NCBI GenBank assembly: GCA_018701395.1
Contig: JABIWU010000025.1
Coordinates: 1-41,322, forward strand
Source: Phycisphaerae bacterium
GTDB taxonomy: Bacteria; Planctomycetota; Phycisphaerae; Phycisphaerales; SM1A02
Reading direction: 5' to 3'
Length of the DNA stretch: 41,322 bases
A model generated the notes under the pieces. That model searched no databases and was not told the origin of the DNA. It worked only from the letters and a program-made list of their open reading frames with translations. The stretch's first letter is position 1. Every line of letters begins with the position of its first letter. Positions 40,928 through 41,322 of this stretch are shown here, piece after piece. A program made the position numbers and the translations under genes.

Positions 40928-41322
40928 ATGACAACAGACAACCTCATCACCCCCCACGGCGGTACATTGGTAAACAGATTTGCTCAAAGCAACCTTGCCG
41001 AAGAAGCTGCAAATCTTCCCACAATTACCCTATCAACAAAGCAAGCATGTGATCTTGAAATGATTGCAATTGGCGCTTTTAGCCCGTTAACAGGTTTCTG
41101 TAAAAAGGCAGACTTCGATTCAATCTGCAATGACATGCGTCTTGCAGATGGCACAGTTTGGCCAATTCCAATAACTCTTGCAGTTAATGAAGACGTGAAG
41201 AACACCCTCGCAGAAGGTGGCAAAGCGGCTCTTTATCACGCAGATGGCACGTTCATGGCAATCATCGATTGCGATGAAATTTACGCTCATGACAAAGCAC
41301 TTGAAATTCCAAATGTTTTTGG
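40928..41322 (+). CDS. sat: Sulfate adenylyltransferase (ATP sulfurylase), 5' part, runs off the window
   Basis: The open frame starts at the ATG at 40928 (GGAG 10 nt upstream) and continues past the window end; 131 complete codons are visible. Translation begins MTTDNLITPHGGTLVNRF and contains EMIAIGAFSPLTGFCKKADF and WPIPITLAV. These are hallmarks of the PUA-like N-terminal domain of single-chain (Sat/MET3-type) ATP sulfurylase. It makes adenosine 5'-phosphosulfate from ATP and sulfate. That feeds either sulfate assimilation or, via APS kinase, PAPS for sulfotransferases such as those in this window. Whether an APS kinase domain is fused at the C-terminus cannot be seen. Confidence 0.93.
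   Translation, partial: MTTDNLITPHGGTLVNRFAQSNLAEEAANLPTITLSTKQACDLEMIAIGAFSPLTGFCKKADFDSICNDMRLADGTVWPIPITLAVNEDVKNTLAEGGKAALYHADGTFMAIIDCDEIYAHDKALEIPNVF

Noticed and set aside
1-41322. tRNA genes or a CRISPR array
   Set aside because: No T-loop GGTTCGANTCC context with an acceptor stem and no regularly spaced direct repeats were seen by eye.

Overview
The window looks like chromosomal DNA of an A+T-rich aquatic bacterium, most likely a planctomycete of the Phycisphaerae type. The evidence is threefold. Three secreted paralogues end in the tag PAPGALALLGLAG...RRRRK. A TPR-bearing Ser/Thr kinase carries the planctomycete-style juxtamembrane stretch HYLNNEPIIARP. A futalosine-pathway menaquinone gene (mqnA) sits with peptidoglycan genes (murG, ftsW, alr). 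This placement is inference from protein style, not from a marker search. I see no tRNA, rRNA, CRISPR array, IS element or phage gene. Nearly all of the sequence is ordinary core chromosome, with accessory character at 17.7-20.8 kb and 34.4-40.9 kb.

Layout. 0-1.4 kb: 3' part of the kinase gene, then a perfect 42-nt bidirectional terminator. 1.6-6.8 kb: minus-strand run of a HEAT-repeat lipoprotein, fumC and an APC permease fused to EIIA and TrkA-C domains. 6.8-8.5 kb: a TPR protein and a lone rpsR with a structured leader. 8.6-11.2 kb: translationally coupled operon of a C26 amidotransferase, a YgfZ-like protein and HMG-CoA lyase. 11.2-16.1 kb (minus): ftsW-murG, then an unknown protein, a GGDEF protein and a metallophosphoesterase. 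16.1-17.7 kb: miaB. 17.7-20.8 kb: three tandem paralogous secreted proteins with long, hairpin-rich leaders, a terminator each, and the 3' scar of a lost fourth copy. 20.8-25.8 kb (minus): DEAD-box helicase-psuG and rho-TPR/sulfotransferase. 25.9-29.8 kb: alr, a candidate structured RNA, mqnA, and a large protein that I read as a degenerate sigma-70 relative with several helix-turn-helix segments. 29.9-30.9 kb: rplM-rpsI. 31-34.4 kb: CPBP protease, mrp, and a secreted coiled protein. 34.4-40.7 kb: a hyaluronidase-like (GH56-like) secreted protein, then a surface polysaccharide group (Wzy-type polymerase/ligase, Wzx-type flippase, sulfotransferase, glycosyltransferase). 40.8-41.3 kb: a 21-bp perfect hairpin and the start of sat (ATP sulfurylase).

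How the genes fit together. The right end suggests a sulfated surface polysaccharide: sat makes APS, the precursor of PAPS; two sulfotransferases use PAPS; Wzx/Wzy/GT4 build and export the glycan. The tagged paralogues at 18-20.7 kb may be anchored in that matrix, because PEP-CTERM-type tags usually occur with exopolysaccharide loci. The most unusual items are the sigma-like multi-HTH protein behind mqnA, the hairpin/pseudoknot-rich leaders of the tagged paralogues, the structured RNA candidate at about 27.23-27.33 kb, and the bacterial GH56-like protein.
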